Shown here piece by piece: positions 35,501-43,252 of a stretch of DNA of 64,000 nucleotides. Numbering within the stretch: the first letter of the stretch is position 1; every line of letters begins with the position of its first letter. The notes under the pieces were generated by a model. The model saw only the letters and a list, made by a program, of their open reading frames with translations. It did no database searches and was not told where the DNA came from. The position numbers were made by a program, and so were the translations under genes. Source of the stretch: an uncultured Myxococcales bacterium (GTDB taxonomy: Bacteria; Myxococcota_A; UBA9042); NCBI GenBank assembly GCA_903896545.1, contig CAITYF010000040.1:1-64000 (forward strand), in the 5' to 3' direction.

Positions 35501-36072
35501 GCACTGAAGCTTGGCGTGGCGGTCTGTGCGCCAAACGGACCAAACGACTCGCGCACCATTTCCGTGTTGCCGGATCGGGGCGCGCTTAGGCGGCCAAACG
35601 GCGAGGCATCGGCGGGCGCAGAGCTGGCCGGTGCAAGTGTGTCGCCGAGGAGCGCCTCAAAATCGATGTTGTCGTCCGCAAAGTGTCCGCCAAGCGCGGC
35701 AGGCGGTGGCGGGTCAAAACGCGAAGTTTCCGGCGTGACTGACGTGAGCGGTGCAACAGGAGGCGCCGCCGGGGGAAACGTCGTGGTGCGGACTTCTCCA
35801 GCGCCAAACGGCCGCGCGGCAAAACCGCCAGCGGGTGCCGCGAAAGGTCGGGTTGCACCTTGGGTGGGTGCGCCAAAACTCTCGAACTCGTCGTCGGGGG
35901 ACGGCGCTGCCGTGCCGCGCAGTTGCGCCGGCATTTCTGGCATGCTGACGGTCGTTTCCGCGTTGGGCTGAAAGCGCAACAAGCAGAGCGGACACTCGAC
36001 CTGTTGGATTTCTCCCGGCGTTGTTGGACCGACCGGAAACACGGCGCTGCAGTTGGGACAACGGACGTTCAC
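32548..36072 (-). CDS. Large zinc-ribbon / transmembrane / TPR protein
   Basis: A protein of about 1174 residues. The N-terminus is an MJ0042-type zinc ribbon (NVRCPNCSAVFPV...QQVECPLCLLRF), then about 270 residues of disordered Gly/Ala/Pro/Phe-rich sequence. A single TM helix follows (ALTAVVLSGLAVALIGAGF), then about 800 residues of TPR-type helical repeats (for example AAQYWRKVVELKPDDIDALTSLGEALHHA near the end). The topology suggests a cytoplasmic zinc ribbon and tail with the TPR solenoid in the periplasm. GTG 36072 is chosen because GGAG lies 5 nt upstream and it starts at the usual point before the ribbon; ATG 36102 is an alternative. Such proteins often act as polarity, motility or envelope scaffolds; the role here is unknown. 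Confidence 0.8.
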   Translation of the reverse strand: MNVRCPNCSAVFPVGPTTPGEIQQVECPLCLLRFQPNAETTVSMPEMPAQLRGTAAPSPDDEFESFGAPTQGATRPFAAPAGGFAARPFGAGEVRTTTFPPAAPPVAPLTSVTPETSRFDPPPPAALGGHFADDNIDFEALLGDTLAPASSAPADASPFGRLSAPRSGNTEMVRESFGPFGAQTATPSFSAAPRQGLSAFDTPIAEPFAAPQGGLNLDALGDLSVGPTLPPADFGLDEGFGGFGGFGDPHATTAPLSSVTPAASADEGGFAGFAGLDASMGPRHAGRDEDSVVVAVTAGAEEANRPTSQRPIGRAPVKSKPKFKLTAETKQYIQRALTAVVLSGLAVALIGAGFEAAGFGWFGRRLWAKPDAGTQRTVQAAKLAAAAQDPPLALWDTRSSYEGEIRRLESLVKRSPKDPKANQALVDRYLDLYERFPLRFVDTPSAKTGLEACLKLVPAPVRLDVIKTIAAGTKVEEDKLAELASGTPDDQALGIRQSLLRLERKFIDDVLAKPGATGGGEVDAVRVALKDSPELAELRKRMATIATAAKGQPNFVKFQVLQAQLADRANAQGEISALVDETIRKADDNAEARILAASAQMETGNLNGADGLLHDALEIADREKLTLDKRAALLTQARLAAKRGDRDKLIAALQAAVDLQPNDEMTVVRLGRLLVADKRADDAKRVLSAAKQAGMQSIAFEVALVEFWLYSNRNEDALEELGAAAKLYPESLDLLFLRAQVEDKSAHFATARDLLAQVIQRDPKHLRAILRLAELLATAEKHDEALATLTASRKAVGDDETLLRLTVEELVALKRDVEAREVAGRLLEIAPDNRAYLLSAAQLDLRLGQVDRGLGYLRKLRDMRMLDRDAAFQMGLALQSKGNAEEAAKTVLPFAEQAQEDVELNILAGKLLLDSHDADRAGTVLQRAVTAANGKSAEAFFEYGRLAFARGDNESGIVRIKQAIAAEPTTWRFRLTLAQNLFDAKKPDKARELALVELEAIVSAAPALKSAGHAVTEMHTVYGLLARHYSDQHRYPQAAQYWRKVVELKPDDIDALTSLGEALHHAASPDALGVLKQVIKRRPNDARAALYLGLGELNLGHTADALHWLEQATSGTTAETSEAWYHIALIKRERAETMPALKAVEEYLKRAPKDATYRSDALTLRAALKANAQH

Positions 36073-36314
36073 GCGCACTCCACAGCCCGGTTCGGGCAGC
36101 ATGACGCTACCTTGCACGGTCGATCAGGTCAACTCAACGCGCTTTTTGCTGGAGTGCCGACCGGTTGGGCGATTCCCATCCCCCTTTCGTGCGCCGCGCG
36201 TTCGGCCCAACGTTTGGCGTTTTTGCAGCAACGGCGGTCGCTCCCTCGCGCCCAGCGCCATCCTGCGCTACGCTTGCGGCCCAAACGCACCCCCGCGCGT
36301 GCGCCCGCAGGATT

Positions 36315-37811
36315 GTGGCCTTGGCTGTAACGACTTCACACTATCAGATCGTCATCATCGGCACCGACCTCGCTGGGCTTGTCTTTGGCGCGCTCTGCGC
36401 CAAGCGTGGCTATCGCGTGCTCGTGATCGGTCAGGGCAGTCAGGGCGTCCTGTACGAACACCAAGGCTACACGATGTGTCGCCGCATCGAGATGCCGCAC
36501 GGCCTGTCCAGCCCGCCGATCAAGCGCGTGTTCGATGAATTGAGCTTGGGGCTGGAGCTGCGCAACCTGCCACGCGCGTTGGATCCGGCGTTTCAGGTCG
36601 TGCTGCCCAAGGCGCGCATCAACGTTTCAACCAACGCCAAGCTCTTTGAACGCGAACTGAAGCGCGAATTCCCCGGTGTGGAAGATGAGATCAGCTACTT
36701 CTTCAAGCGCGTGGCCGAGATTGATGCGGACGTGGAAGAAGTGCTGAAGCTGCGGCCGAATTTGCCGCCCACAGGCGTGGTCGAGACCTTCCAATTCCGC
36801 CGGTTGGTCAAGCGTTTTCCGTTTCTGGACGATGAGTGGGCGATCGAGGATCCGCTCATCCGGTTTGTCCACGGTCACCCGTTCCGGGCGTTCATGAACG
36901 CGCCGTTTCGCTTTACGTCCGGGATGTTGCCGGCGCGGCCGTATCCGGCGACGTTTGTGCGCGCCGTCACCGAATTGTGCAAGGGTACCGCGTCGTTCGA
37001 TCACGGTCCGAACGCGCTGCGGCAGATGTTCCTGAACATCATCGGCGCGGCAGGCGATTTCAAGCAGAAGGACATGGTCGCGCAGATCGACATTTCACGC
37101 GGCAAGGCGGCGAGCGTGACGCTGCGCGATCGTCGGCAGGTCATCGGCTGCGATCTGCTGGTCTGCAACATGGACCCCAAGCGGTTCTTCCAATTGATTC
37201 CGCAAGAGCAGCAGAACGAGGAATTTCACCACCAGATTCATACGTTGCAGCCCGTTTACTACACGTTGGTCGGCAACTTTGTGGTGCGCGCCCGTGCGAT
37301 CCCCGAGGCGATGGCCAAACATGTCTTTGCGATCGGCGATCCTTCGCAGCCGCTGGAAGAAGACAATTGCATCCACATGGCCCGCGATATCGACACTGCG
37401 GCGGGTACGGACGACCGCGAAGTGCGCTTGATCACCGCGGCGATGCGCGTGCCGATCCACGCGACGTCGGGCGGTGCACGGTCCGCGGTGACGCTGTTGG
37501 ACAAGCTGCAGCGGCGGGTCGAAGAGACCATCCCGTTCTTGTCTGAGCACCTTCTGGCGCGGCACACACCGTGGCTGAAGAGCGACGAAGGCGACGAAGA
37601 TATCGACCCGACCGAACTCCAGCCGTGTTACGGCGAGGCCATCCCGCACACGCTGGGCACCAGTCCGGTGGCGACGACGACCGGGTATCGGAATATTCTG
37701 GTTGGCGGCGACGCTTCATTCTGCGGTCTCGGCCACGATGGGCCGTACGTGGCTGCTCTCAATTTGTTCGCGCAAGCAACCGAGCGCGTGCCGCTGAAGT
37801 CGGGATTCTGA
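36315..37811 (+). CDS. FAD-dependent oxidoreductase, phytoene-desaturase-like
   Basis: A protein of about 498 residues with an N-terminal Rossmann motif IVIIGTDLAGLVFGALCAKRGYRVLVI. The usual GxGxxG is altered to GTDLAG, as in some distant CrtI/retinol-saturase relatives. The C-terminus NILVGGDASFCGLGHDGPYVAALNLF resembles the FAD-closing motif. The substrate is unknown (isoprenoid, lipid or amine are possible). The start is uncertain: GTG 36315 or TTG 36321, with AGGA at 36308-36311. It is followed after 2 nt by a TolC-like gene, then an MlaC-like and a barrel gene, so it heads an envelope-related operon. Confidence 0.75.
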   Translation: MALAVTTSHYQIVIIGTDLAGLVFGALCAKRGYRVLVIGQGSQGVLYEHQGYTMCRRIEMPHGLSSPPIKRVFDELSLGLELRNLPRALDPAFQVVLPKARINVSTNAKLFERELKREFPGVEDEISYFFKRVAEIDADVEEVLKLRPNLPPTGVVETFQFRRLVKRFPFLDDEWAIEDPLIRFVHGHPFRAFMNAPFRFTSGMLPARPYPATFVRAVTELCKGTASFDHGPNALRQMFLNIIGAAGDFKQKDMVAQIDISRGKAASVTLRDRRQVIGCDLLVCNMDPKRFFQLIPQEQQNEEFHHQIHTLQPVYYTLVGNFVVRARAIPEAMAKHVFAIGDPSQPLEEDNCIHMARDIDTAAGTDDREVRLITAAMRVPIHATSGGARSAVTLLDKLQRRVEETIPFLSEHLLARHTPWLKSDEGDEDIDPTELQPCYGEAIPHTLGTSPVATTTGYRNILVGGDASFCGLGHDGPYVAALNLFAQATERVPLKSGF

Positions 37812-37813
37812 AG

Positions 37814-39244
37814 ATGCGGAAACTGCTCCTGCTTTCGCTGCTGTTGCTCGCCGTCCCGGCTTGGTCTGCGGAACCGGCGCTTCTGCCGGCGGAGGTCACC
37901 CAGACCGCAGACGGTCAAAAAGTCCTGCGTTGCACGTACGAGCAGTGCGTGAGCCGCGCGTTGGCGCGTTCGCCGTTGATTGCCGCGGCGGGCAAAAGTC
38001 TGGAACTCTACGAAGCGATGCAGCGTGAGGCGAAGTCGACCCAGTATCCGAAGCTCGATGCTTCCGGATTTGGATCGGCGATTCCGAGTTTGAAGGCGGG
38101 CACGACCGGCTCGTATTTTACCGACTACGATGTCACCGGCGCGTGGAAGCCGCTGGTGCTCGGCCAAGTCTCGGTGATCCAACCGCTCTGGACGTTTGGC
38201 AAGATCGATTCGCTCAAGCGACTCGCCGCCGAGGGTGTGGAAATCGGGCATGCGACCAACCGCATCGCCGCCGATGAGATGCGCTATCAGGTCGCGCGTG
38301 CTTGGTGGGGCCTCGTCATGGTCGCGCAAATGGAAGAGATGATCCGCGACGGCAAGCGGCGTTTTCTGGAAGAGAAGGACCGCCAGGAACGACTGCGGGA
38401 CACCGCGGACGATAAGTTTAATCAGAACGATCTGATGAAGATCAATATTTATTACGCAGACTTCGAGGATAAGATCCGGCAAGCCGAGCGCGGCCGCATG
38501 CAAGCGTTGGATGGCCTGCGGCTGGCGATGGCGGAGTCGACCGACGTGGATGTGGTGCCCGACGTGGAGGCGTTTCGTCCGTTGGAATTCCCGACTTTGC
38601 CTGTGGAGGCTTACGAGCTGCTGGCGCTGGCCAACGCCCCGAAGTTGCTGGCGTATCGTCACGGCGTCGCGGCGCGCGTCGAGCAGGTTACTCTGGCCAA
38701 GAACAACACGTTGCCGGATATCGGCGTCGTGGCAAAGCTCGCCGGCACGTACGCGCCGTCGCAAAATGGCGCAGTGACGACCGGATCCCTGGGCGCGATA
38801 CCGGGCAGCGGCGTCGATTTTGGTGGCGGTCTGGCGCTCCGCTGGAGTCTGGATATTGGGCGGCTGATGGCGCAGATCGATCAGGCCAAAGTGCAGGCCG
38901 ATCAAGCCATGCTGGCTGAGAGAGGCGAGCGCGACAAGACCCGCATGGACGTCCGCCAGCTCTACCGCGAGCTGATCGACTGGCGCGCGATGGTCGACAT
39001 CCACGAGAAAGCCAAGACGTCGGCGCAGGGCTGGTTGAACGCGACGATGCAGACGTATGATGATGGCTTTGATAGTGATTACAATGAGGTGTTGCGTGCG
39101 ATCGAGGCGTACTACCGGCGTCGGCTGTCGTGGCAGGATGCGATCTACAACTACAACGTGGCCGTCGCTGCGCTTTCGCGCGCGGTGGGCACAGATGTGA
39201 CGCGGGTGAAGGAAGCGCCGGCGCTCAAAACGCCCACCGAGTGA
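37814..39244 (+). CDS. TolC-family outer membrane efflux protein
   Basis: A 476-residue protein with a signal peptide (LLLLSLLLLAVPAWSAEP) and the alpha-helical repeat layout of outer membrane efflux proteins: CVSRALARSPLIAAAGKSLELYEAMQREAKSTQYPKLD, a later beta region, and a C-terminal half repeating the same pattern (ALANAPKLLAYRHGVAARVEQVTLAKNNTLPDIG). It would form a trimeric outer-membrane channel. No RND, ABC or membrane-fusion gene lies nearby, so its inner-membrane partner is elsewhere or non-standard. The ATG sits 2 nt after the preceding stop. Confidence 0.88.
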   Translation: MRKLLLLSLLLLAVPAWSAEPALLPAEVTQTADGQKVLRCTYEQCVSRALARSPLIAAAGKSLELYEAMQREAKSTQYPKLDASGFGSAIPSLKAGTTGSYFTDYDVTGAWKPLVLGQVSVIQPLWTFGKIDSLKRLAAEGVEIGHATNRIAADEMRYQVARAWWGLVMVAQMEEMIRDGKRRFLEEKDRQERLRDTADDKFNQNDLMKINIYYADFEDKIRQAERGRMQALDGLRLAMAESTDVDVVPDVEAFRPLEFPTLPVEAYELLALANAPKLLAYRHGVAARVEQVTLAKNNTLPDIGVVAKLAGTYAPSQNGAVTTGSLGAIPGSGVDFGGGLALRWSLDIGRLMAQIDQAKVQADQAMLAERGERDKTRMDVRQLYRELIDWRAMVDIHEKAKTSAQGWLNATMQTYDDGFDSDYNEVLRAIEAYYRRRLSWQDAIYNYNVAVAALSRAVGTDVTRVKEAPALKTPTE

Positions 39245-39292
39245 ATGATTCTCCCGTCTGGGCGTTATAGCAGTGAGGCGCCGGAGCGCCGG

Positions 39293-40018
39293 ATGTTGGA
39301 CACGATGAAGCGCACGACCCTCCACGCGATGATGCTGACCGCCTGTTTGCTTGCCGTGCCGGCTTTGGCCAAGGCGAAGAAGCCCAAGCCCGCTGCGCCT
39401 GCTGCAGCCCCCGCTGCGCCTGCCGCCGTGCCGTCGCGCCAGGAACTCAAGCACGCGCCGGACGATCGCGGTCACGCGCAACCGGAGGCCAAGCCGACCG
39501 TCGCGCCGCAGAAGTTCATCGAGGGTCTGTACGAGCGCATGAATACGTTTAGCAAGTCCGCGGCCACGTTGGACGTACTGCACACCAAGATCGGCGACGA
39601 CCTGAAGTCCGTCATCGACTACCCCGAAATGGCGCGGCTCGCGCTGGGGCAGAAGTGGACCGAGATCGACGAGGCGCAGAAGAAGGAGTTCCTCGAACAC
39701 CTGACGAAGATGGTGCAGAACACGTATGTGAAGCGCTTCAAGCCCGGACAGGCGATCGACATCAAGTACGGCGCGGCGCCCAAGCTGCTGCCGGACGACC
39801 GCGTGCAGGTGGTTACCACGATTACCGTAGGCAAGACGAGTGCGGAAGTGCACTACGCGCTACGGCCGGCGCAAGGCCGCTGGTGGGTCTACGACATCGT
39901 GGTGGACGATGCGAGTCAGGTGCAGACGTACCGCAAGAACTTCAAAAATATTCTAGACAAAGAAGGGTGGCCTGGCCTCATGACGCGCATGAAGAAAGCC
40001 GCTGAGAAGAAAGTGTGA
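39293..40018 (+). CDS. MlaC/Ttg2D-like periplasmic phospholipid-binding protein
   Basis: A 241-residue exported protein with a signal peptide and a long Ala/Pro/Lys linker. It has the PF05494-type fold: LDVLHTKIGDDLKSVIDYPEMARLALGQKWTEIDEAQKKEFLEHLTKMVQNTYVKRF, then two-strand blocks (VVTTITVGKTSAEVHYALR, WWVYDIVVDDASQVQTYRKNFKNIL). MlaC carries phospholipid between outer and inner membranes. No MlaFEDB genes are present here. ATG 39293 has GGAG upstream; ATG 39305 is also possible. Its stop overlaps the next gene start (GTGA), so MlaC-like and barrel proteins are coupled. Confidence 0.88.
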   Translation: MLDTMKRTTLHAMMLTACLLAVPALAKAKKPKPAAPAAAPAAPAAVPSRQELKHAPDDRGHAQPEAKPTVAPQKFIEGLYERMNTFSKSAATLDVLHTKIGDDLKSVIDYPEMARLALGQKWTEIDEAQKKEFLEHLTKMVQNTYVKRFKPGQAIDIKYGAAPKLLPDDRVQVVTTITVGKTSAEVHYALRPAQGRWWVYDIVVDDASQVQTYRKNFKNILDKEGWPGLMTRMKKAAEKKV

Positions 40019-40899
40019 CAAAGTACTTCGCGCCCGTGGCGCTCCTGACAATCTGGCTCACCTGCAGCGGTTTTGGCCCCTATCGGCCACCCGGTGCGGG
40101 CGCATTCGCGCTGGGTCAGGGAGATGCCGTGGTTGCAACCGGCGTCGGCTCCGTCGCGCTGTACGCCAATCCGGCGAACATGGCGATGGTCAAACGCCAG
40201 ACCTTCGACGTCGGCGGGACGCGCAATCCGCAAGCAGGCACGTCCTCGCTCTTTGTCGGTGGTGTCGATGGCACGTCGGGCTGGGGACTCTCTGCAGGCT
40301 TGGGCTACAGCTACGACGTGAACTGGACCCTCGACAACCCGCAGCGTGGCATGCACGACGTGCGTTTTGGCTTGGCTGCCGCCGCTGAATCCGACGCAGG
40401 CCGCGTGATGGTCGGCGCGTCCGGGCGCTACATGACGGGTGACGTCATGAAGACGGGCCAGCATCTGGAAGGCTTTGGCACCGACTTGGGCGTGGGCGCG
40501 GCGCTCTCCAGCTTTCGCGCCGGTCTGGTCCTGCGCAACGCGGTCCGCGTCGACAACGTCGAGACACCGCGTCGCGTCGCCGCTGGCGTCGGCTGGGTCA
40601 ACGAGCACGTGCTTGTCGACGGCGATGCGGCCTGGGGGCTGGACAGCAACTCAGGCCAGGCCTACCGCATCGGCTTGGGTGTGCAGCCCGGCGACGAGGG
40701 CTTTCAGGTTCGCGGCGGCTACGCGTTTGATCAGACAGTCCCTCTGGAATCCACGCGCCACTTCGTCTCCTTGGGTGTGTCCTGGCGCACACCGACGTTT
40801 TCCGCCGACCTAAGCGCGGCGATGAACGTGGCGCGCGTGCAAGAAACGATCGTCGCATTTGGCGTTGGCTGGGTGCTGCCGACCGGCGAAGAGAACTGA
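40015..40899 (+). CDS. Outer-membrane beta-barrel protein
   Basis: A 294-residue protein with a signal peptide, then repeated amphipathic strands separated by short turns (TFDVGGTRNPQAGTSSLFVGG, WGLSAGLGYSYDVNW, FGLAAAAESDAGRVMVGASGRYM, FQVRGGYAFDQTVPLESTRHFVSLGVSW) and a terminal aromatic-rich strand. The AFALGQGDAVVATGVGSVALYANPANMAM opening resembles the PorV/FadL-type barrel group. It is translationally coupled to the MlaC-like gene (overlap of GTGA), implying they work together, perhaps as an outer-membrane lipid site. It converges on the amidase gene with 7 bp between stops. Confidence 0.8.
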   Translation: MTKYFAPVALLTIWLTCSGFGPYRPPGAGAFALGQGDAVVATGVGSVALYANPANMAMVKRQTFDVGGTRNPQAGTSSLFVGGVDGTSGWGLSAGLGYSYDVNWTLDNPQRGMHDVRFGLAAAAESDAGRVMVGASGRYMTGDVMKTGQHLEGFGTDLGVGAALSSFRAGLVLRNAVRVDNVETPRRVAAGVGWVNEHVLVDGDAAWGLDSNSGQAYRIGLGVQPGDEGFQVRGGYAFDQTVPLESTRHFVSLGVSWRTPTFSADLSAAMNVARVQETIVAFGVGWVLPTGEEN

Positions 40900-40906
40900 C
40901 CTTCGT

Positions 40907-43249
40907 CTATTCTCCGCGCCGCCATTCGCCCGGCTGGCTTGGGACTTCCCACAGCTCTTCCAAAATCTGCGCCGGGTTGCCCACGTCATCCAGCGCCGAC
41001 GGAGCTTCCTCGCCGCCGTGGTCGTCTTCCCACTCGCCCGCCAGCCGCGCCGCTTCCGTCTTCTTGGCTGCCTGCGCGCGGTCCTTCGCGATCTCGCGTT
41101 TGGACTTGCCTTTGGCCAATTCGCGCGCCCGCGTGTTGCTGTGGAAAGTGAGCCAAATCAGGAAGTGGATCGGGTGGAAGTGGTCCAGCACGCCGTCCCA
41201 CGGTTCGCCCAGAACGCCGGCGTGCTTGGCCACGTCCTGCGTCAGCCACACAAACGGCAGCTGTCGAGCGATCTGCTTGGCAAACAGCGCGTCGCGCAAG
41301 TTGCCGTCCGCCTCCAGCAGATCGCGCAGCTGTTTTGCCTTGTCGTCCCAGTTCTGCGCGTTCGCCAGCAGTTTGAGCCAATCGACCTGATCGGACCACT
41401 CTGACACGTGCCGCGTAATCGCCAGCCGCAGCCGGTCGCGCAGCTCCGGGTCGTCGGGTTCGCCGTAGAACGCCTCGATGTCGTCGGGGCGCACACGCCG
41501 TCCCGCGCGCAAGAACGTCGGATCGGGCTTCTGCTTTTTCTGATCCAGGGTCGGCAGCACTTGGCGCAGCAGGCTCTCGGAGTCGACGAGCAAGTTGTCA
41601 TCGCTGTCCGCTTCCACGTCGTACCAAAAGCGACCGTGCACGCCCAAGAGGTCCACGATGTTGCGCCACTGGCTGTTGGCAAAGACCTCCAGATGCAGAA
41701 CCGGCTCCAAGTCATCCTCGTCGCCCGTTTCACCGACGCGGCCGATGACTGTGCCTGCCGCTACGCGTCGCGCCGTCGTTCCGTCCAGCGGGAACAGCGC
41801 AACTTCTCCGCGGCGCAGCGCGTCGATGCCTTCACCTACCGCCGGCAACAGAGGTTGCTCTTTCTTGGGCGCGTCGTCCTCGTCGTCCTCGTCCGACTTC
41901 TTGGCTTTCTTCGCCTTGGCCGCCGGCTCCGCCTCCCCCTCTTTGCCCGTCACGATTTGCTTGGCGAGCGTCATCCACTCGGGCGCCGCGGCTTCATCGG
42001 TGCGCTTTTTGCCCTTTTTCTCGTCGTCCGTTGCGTCGCGTTCCGGGTCAAAGTGCAGCAGGTGCATGTAGAGGGAGAAAAACACGAAGCGCCGCTCGTC
42101 CTTCGGATCGCCAAACAGCACTTCGTGGCGCAGTAGCACAAAATTCGCGCTGCCCAAGGGCCCGGGCTCCGCGTTGCGCGCTGCGACCACGACGCCGTCC
42201 GTCATCGCCCGAACTTCCGTGCCGCGGTGGGCAAAAAGGTGAACACCGCCGTGCCACTGTCCGCTCAAGCCGATTGGGTAGTAGCCGCCTTTGCCCGCCA
42301 ACTCCGTGTGCAGGTAGTAGACCCGCGCCGCCGCTTCCACCTCCGCATCGCCTTGCAGCCCCGCCAACTCGACTTCCTTTTTCGTCTTGGGATCGGTCAG
42401 CGCGATCGGGAAGTGGTTTGTCTCCTCAGTGAGCCCGTAAATGAGCCGGTGCCAATCGAAGCCCGGACCCGGATCGAACTTCTCCGCCGTTAGATGCAGG
42501 TGCCCGTAGATGCCAATCTCCGGGTTGTACTTCTCGACGACGGACCAAATCGGCGCGTTGTCCTCCGCCAGCGGCGCCATCAGCTTCAGCTTGGGCAAAA
42601 GCGACGCGAGCTTCTTCAAAAGCGAAATCAGCGCGCGGTATTGCGCGTCGGTGTAGCCCCAGCTCTGCCACGGCACGGTGTTGATCTCGATGACGTCGGA
42701 CATCCGCCGTTCGCCCTGCGAGCCCGCCGCCGGCGCCCTGCCGCCCGCGTGGTTGACCTGCAAGCAGTTGACGTCGATGCCGATCGAGAAGTTGTTCACA
42801 TTCTTGCGGAAGTCTGGACTCGCCGCGTGGATTGCCATTTTGGCAACGTCCGTGCCTTGGTAGATCGTGCCGTCCCAGTCGACCATGAAGTGCGTCGAGA
42901 AGCCGCGCATCTTGAGAATCTGGAAGCACGACCGCGAGTCGCTCGTGATGTCGCTGTGCAGCACCACCATGTCGACGCAATCCTGCGCGTCCTGTAGCGT
43001 CTGCACTTCGCGGCGCACTTCGCCTTCCACGTGCCGCGTTTCCACGTAGCGACCCGGACGCGTGGGCGGCTCGCCGAGGCGGGAAAAATCCCACTCCGGA
43101 TCGTCCAGAAACGTGACGACGCACTGACCTTCCAATTCAATCCGCTGCCCCGCAACGACGATCGTGCCGTGGGCGCGCGGGTTCTTGCAGTCGCTGCCTT
43201 GCGGCTCTGCGAGCGACGGCTGCACCTTGGGATCGAGGATCTGCGTCAC
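40907..43249 (-). CDS. N-acetylmuramoyl-L-alanine amidase with M23-like segment
   Basis: A 780-residue protein. Residues about 90-265 are an amidase_2 domain: MVVLHSDITSDS, GFSTHFMVDWDGTIYQG, NNFSIGIDVNCLQ and the closing IYGHLHLTAEKFDPGPGFDWHRL. A second region resembles an M23/LytM metallopeptidase with a changed zinc motif, WHGGVHLFAHRGTEVRAMTDGVVVAA (HxGxH in place of HxGxD), and SLYMHLLHF for the later His. The C-terminal third is charged, with a Lys/Glu/Asp-rich linker, and matches nothing I recognise. It should cut the peptide-glycan bond of peptidoglycan, yet no signal peptide is visible. It starts with GTG 3 bp after the VWA-gene stop, so they are cotranscribed. Confidence 0.85.
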   Translation of the reverse strand: MTQILDPKVQPSLAEPQGSDCKNPRAHGTIVVAGQRIELEGQCVVTFLDDPEWDFSRLGEPPTRPGRYVETRHVEGEVRREVQTLQDAQDCVDMVVLHSDITSDSRSCFQILKMRGFSTHFMVDWDGTIYQGTDVAKMAIHAASPDFRKNVNNFSIGIDVNCLQVNHAGGRAPAAGSQGERRMSDVIEINTVPWQSWGYTDAQYRALISLLKKLASLLPKLKLMAPLAEDNAPIWSVVEKYNPEIGIYGHLHLTAEKFDPGPGFDWHRLIYGLTEETNHFPIALTDPKTKKEVELAGLQGDAEVEAAARVYYLHTELAGKGGYYPIGLSGQWHGGVHLFAHRGTEVRAMTDGVVVAARNAEPGPLGSANFVLLRHEVLFGDPKDERRFVFFSLYMHLLHFDPERDATDDEKKGKKRTDEAAAPEWMTLAKQIVTGKEGEAEPAAKAKKAKKSDEDDEDDAPKKEQPLLPAVGEGIDALRRGEVALFPLDGTTARRVAAGTVIGRVGETGDEDDLEPVLHLEVFANSQWRNIVDLLGVHGRFWYDVEADSDDNLLVDSESLLRQVLPTLDQKKQKPDPTFLRAGRRVRPDDIEAFYGEPDDPELRDRLRLAITRHVSEWSDQVDWLKLLANAQNWDDKAKQLRDLLEADGNLRDALFAKQIARQLPFVWLTQDVAKHAGVLGEPWDGVLDHFHPIHFLIWLTFHSNTRARELAKGKSKREIAKDRAQAAKKTEAARLAGEWEDDHGGEEAPSALDDVGNPAQILEELWEVPSQPGEWRRGE

Positions 43250-43252
43250 GCG

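Noticed and set aside
37628..39853. 741-residue antisense open frame across TolC-like and MlaC-like genes
   Set aside because: It spans two well-supported genes on the other strand and has shadow-type composition with no recognisable motif.
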